This document shows, in pieces, positions 60,877 to 64,000 of a DNA stretch of 64,000 bases. The stretch is from Euborellia annulipes (Eukaryota; Arthropoda; Insecta; Dermaptera; Anisolabididae). A program made the position numbers and the translations under genes. The notes below the pieces were generated by a model. It did no database searches and had not been told where the DNA came from. It saw only the letters and a list, made by a program, of their open reading frames with translations. Position 1 is the first letter of the stretch. Every line of letters starts with the position of its first letter. Location: NCBI GenBank assembly GCA_023213315.1, contig JAKCPI010001756.1:223903-287902 (forward strand), read 5' to 3'.

Positions 60877-61125
60877 ATTTAAAATAAAAGATAAATTGTT
60901 ATTTATTTCGCACTTTTTATTAAATTGTAAGTACATTGTTGTTTCCTTTTATTTTTTATTTAATGTATAATGTACTGTGTTATCATTTAACCTTGCTCCT
61001 TTTAATGTATTTTTAGTCTTGGCTGAAGATGGCTGTGTGATGCGGCCGAAATATCCCAAAGAAATTTTGTATATTTGGAAATAAAAAGTGCGAAATAAAT
61101 AAGGATTTATCTTTTATTTTAAATT
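60877..61125. mobile_element. Palindromic element with hammerhead-like centre, second spacer copy
   Basis: Copy of the element at 57144-57396 with a few substitutions. It follows directly after the 235-bp insertion, whose target duplication lies in its left arm. The motif CTGAAGATGGC...GGCCGAAAT is kept near 61019-61050. Confidence 0.65.
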
Positions 61126-61385
61126 TATATATATATATATATCTACAGTATATGTAATTTTTAAGAAATAGAGAAATATTAATTCAAAAATAAAATAAAT
61201 GTTTAGATCCGCATTTAAAAAAACAAATTCTTTATTGCCAACTCTCGATTGTGTTCTTTTTGCTGTTCAAATATTTACAAAATATACAAATAAAAATTTG
61301 TTAAAAATATTCATATGGTAAACTTTATATTCAAAACAAAGAATTTTTATACAATGAAAAAATTAAAAAAATAAAAACATTTCCT

Positions 61386-61416
<31 letters not shown>

Positions 61417-62149
61417 CTTAGGGTATAGCTACACAAGTTAATCAACATTAATTTAGATCTCGCTAATAAATAATTTGTTTTTTTAAAAGTTACGACGGTT
61501 TCTAAATGGGTAAAATTTCTACTTGGAATATGGAATAAATTTCAAAATCATTTTGAAATCTAAATAATATTTTAATAAAAATTCCCATTATCTAAAATGA
61601 ATCTAAAATTAATTGTTTTAAAAAAATATTTAATATTTATTCTCGTGTCCTGCTTTTATTTATTTATTTTTTCTAATAGCATTATAACTCAAAAAAAAAA
61701 TTTAAAAAAAAAGAATTAAAATTAATCCCCTCCCATTTAATTTTATCAATAATTTAGGGGCGTTACAGCAAGAAGAAAAATATCTACTTTCATTCATAAA
61801 CGACCAAACGCATTGCTTTGGCACTCCTACGTCACCAATACGTTGATTTTGCATTCTACCATACATATAATAATTTCAATCTTTATTATCTTTGAAAAAA
61901 ATTTTGAATACTTGACTTCCCGTCCTAAGCGAAAAAAAATTATTTCTTTTGAATTTGATAAGATATTAAAGATAAGTTGTAAATGGATTAGATGACAAAA
62001 AATGACATTAAATTAAAACAAAAAAACATTCAAGATTTAGATTAAAATAAAATTTTTAAGATTTCATTTGATTTTTAGATTTATTTATTCTTTTCATTTT
62101 TTTTATATTATATTACTTAATTTTTATTTATAAAATAAATATTATTTAA

Positions 62150-62512
62150 AAATAAATAAAGTTCTCACTTGGTTTTGCCAAGATAACAGAAATAAATTTT
62201 TCATTTTATTTGATTTATTAATTTAGTCAAAATTCACAATAATTTATAAATAACTTTATTTTTAAAGATATAAAAAATTTTATTAATTATGAATAAATAA
62301 ATAAATAAATAATTAAAAATATTATTTTATTTTAAAAAAGAAATTATTTTGAAAGTTGGCTACACTGAATGCCCGCCAGCCAGTACTTGCATCTTTCTGA
62401 ATACTAACCTTCGTTCATTATACACCATTTGCTTTTGCACATCATCACACTTTGAATCTACATTCAAAATCTACATTTTAATACGCTACCTAATTAATTA
62501 CAAACTACAAAA
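62150..62512 (+). promoter_or_regulatory. Conserved upstream region and 5' UTR of receptor copy 3
   Basis: Duplicate of the region upstream of copy 2. The segment before it differs: copy 2 has about 390 extra bases here and copy 3 a short AT-rich stretch. Confidence 0.4.
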
Positions 62513-63388
62513 ATGGAACATAATTTACATTTGTCTGATGAAAATCAAATCTTCCCATTGGCAATTGAAAATGATACTTTTTTTACAGATTTGTTTAATA
62601 GTAATTCAACTTTTGAGCTGCCAATATTGACAGATATGGATTTAATGCCGCTATTAGATCCATATCCTACAGACGATGTGCAGAATAAATGCACAGTATG
62701 CGGAGATGCAGCAAAGGGCTTCAATTATGGAGCTTTGAGCTGCAAAGCGTGCAAAGTGTTTTTTTTAAACACTATAAAAAATAAATATATTTATAATTGC
62801 AGGAAACAAAGAAATTGCCAAATTAATGTAATGAATCGAAATAAATGCAAATATTGTCGATATCAACAATGTTTGTCCCAGGGGATGAAGAAAGAAGGTA
62901 AATGAATTTAATTTTAATTCAATTTTTCTAAAAATTGAATAGTAAATAATAATATTTATTTATTTTTTAGATAATCCACTAACATCGTCTACTCACAACA
63001 ACAACAACAACAACAACTCGGCCTATATATACAGGAAATTGTCCCATATGTGCAGATGAAATCACTGGGAAACATTTTGGTGTTTTGACATGTGAAACAT
63101 GTAAAACATTTTTTCGACGAATTATACGCAAAAATAATAACGGAGAAATTTTAAAACCATGTCGGCAAAATGGACAATGCGTAATCACAAAAGATAATCG
63201 ACGATGCACATATTGTCGATATCAAAAATGCCTGCAAGTCGGAATGATAAGAGAAGGTAAATATTTTTATTTTTTATTTTTTTTCTTTATTAATCCTAAT
63301 AATAAAATAAAATTTGTTTTCTTTTTCAGCTGTCCAAGAAGAAAGAGACGCCAACAACAGCCGCATACGATTGGAAAATGAAGCATAA
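62513..63388 (+). CDS. Double-DBD nuclear receptor-like protein, copy 3 (complete)
   Basis: Exons 62513-62897, 63035-63256 and 63330-63388 reproduce copy 2 exactly, shifted by 3364 bases, with the same phase-1 GT-AG introns. The predicted 221-residue protein is identical: acidic N-terminus, DBD1 (Cys 60-115), DBD2 (Cys 131-189), a short charged tail and no ligand-binding domain. Differences from copy 2 lie mostly in homopolymer lengths, such as one extra T before the second candidate last exon. This points to very recent duplication or gene conversion. About 360 bases upstream of the ATG are also nearly identical to copy 2, so the promoter was probably duplicated too. It differs from copy 2 in lacking the insertion that sits at 58349-58785 upstream of copy 2. 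An assembly artefact is possible, but the structural differences between the spacers argue against simple collapse or repetition. Confidence 0.8.
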
Positions 63389-63516
63389 CGATTCCTTCTC
63401 GTTATTTGAAAATAAATAAATTTCTATTTTCTGTATATATAACAAGATACGTATTTATAAATTTAAATTTTTCTTTTTCTTTATTAAGAATAATAGAAAT
63501 TTCTTTTTTTTTTTAG

Positions 63517-63584
63517 CCAAGTCTGTCCAAGAAGAAGAAAGAGATAAAAACATTAGCCGAGATCTTCAAACGAATCAAATATAA
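63517..63584 (+). other. Alternative last exon of receptor copy 3
   Basis: Counterpart of the exon at 60152, with the same acceptor, phase and TAA. The polypyrimidine tract has one more T than in copy 2. It would encode the longer 22-residue tail of a 224-residue isoform. Confidence 0.6.
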
Positions 63585-64000
63585 AACATGGAAGAAAAAG
63601 AAAATGACAAGCGAACGAATCCTCGTTATTTGTAAATAAAATTTGTAGTTTCTGTATTTATAGTGTATAGTCAAAATGTATTTATGTATTTATAATTCAA
63701 TTTAAATATAAGTCTTATTTTTGGTAAATTTTAGAAATATTAAACAATTATTGAACCCAAAATAAAAAATTTCTAATTTTAAAACCCTTAAATCCTCCCA
63801 TAACAAATTAAAATTAAATTAAAAAGAATAAAAATAAAAATATTAATTTTAATAGAATTGTATTTTCATCAGCGTTGATTCTAGAGTAGAAATTACTAAT
63901 TGTATAATCAAATTTAAATTTTCGATATATATATACATATATATAATTATTAAAACTTCAAAAGAATTTTTTGGCGAAACATAATTATTAATAAATTTAA

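Larger units (their letters stand above)
56229..64000 (+). repeat. Direct tandem array of ~3.4-3.7 kb units, each a receptor gene plus its 3' spacer
   Basis: DBD2 exons recur at offsets of 3480 and 3364 bases, and the spacers (56.55-58.35 and 60.03-62.08 kb) also align. The units differ by a 247-base gain in the spacer after copy 2 (60637-60883) and a ~390-base segment present only after copy 1 (about 58349-58740). Copy 3's spacer runs off the right edge just at the insertion point, so more copies may follow. Confidence 0.85.

Noticed and set aside
1..64000. CRISPR arrays or prokaryotic features
   Set aside because: The tandem repeats lack regular unique spacers, and the intron-bearing receptor genes show this is animal nuclear DNA.

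Overview
The window is very AT-rich nuclear DNA from a eukaryote, and the only convincing protein-coding genes are nuclear-receptor-type zinc-finger genes with GT-AG introns. Nuclear receptors occur only in animals, so this is an animal. The repeat vocabulary (tRNA-headed SINE-like units, AT-rich foldback elements, a TCCGAAACT...CCGATTTT family, a TAGATGGCGC element) fits an arthropod, but I cannot name the species. There are no bacterial operons, CRISPR arrays or complete canonical tRNA or rRNA genes.

From 1 to about 56.0 kb I find no credible gene. It is a repeat-dominated stretch, intergenic or a very long intron. In order it holds: a long-arm inverted-repeat element at the left edge and a 144-bp tandem repeat (1.3-1.9 kb); a GCCGAAAC-rich block; two clusters of a ~260-bp satellite (4.4-5.1 and 10.2-10.9 kb); a 39-bp minisatellite (5.8 kb); many tRNA-like half genes followed by T runs; a hairpin-rich array (18.3-19.2 kb); a ~105-bp satellite (26.3-28.2 kb); foldback elements at 7.4, 29.1, 32.6, 33.8, 39.7 and 48.4 kb; two possible 5S-related SINEs (21.9 and 45.7 kb); 354-370-bp tandem units (44.3-45.2 kb); and a family ending in a long stem-loop (9.6, 47.3, 49.2, 49.3, 55.9 kb).

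From 56.2 kb to the right edge lies a direct tandem array of one gene: a 5'-truncated copy (56.2-56.7 kb) and two apparently complete copies (59.1-60.2 and 62.5-63.6 kb). The inferred protein of the complete copies is about 221 residues. It has an acidic N-terminus and then two nuclear-receptor DNA-binding domains almost touching (five residues between the DBD1 helix end and the first zinc Cys of DBD2). There is no ligand-binding domain. Each copy carries two homologous candidate last exons, and an alternative acceptor in intron 1 would give a single-domain protein. This compact double-DBD, LBD-less receptor family is the best candidate for something undescribed here.

The spacer between gene copies carries hammerhead-ribozyme-like motifs. 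One lies in a 235-bp insertion with a 12-bp target duplication, present after copy 2 and absent after copy 1. Another sits inside a palindromic element kept in both spacers. Two further motifs of this shape occur at 13.9 and 46.4 kb. All are sequence-pattern calls made by eye.
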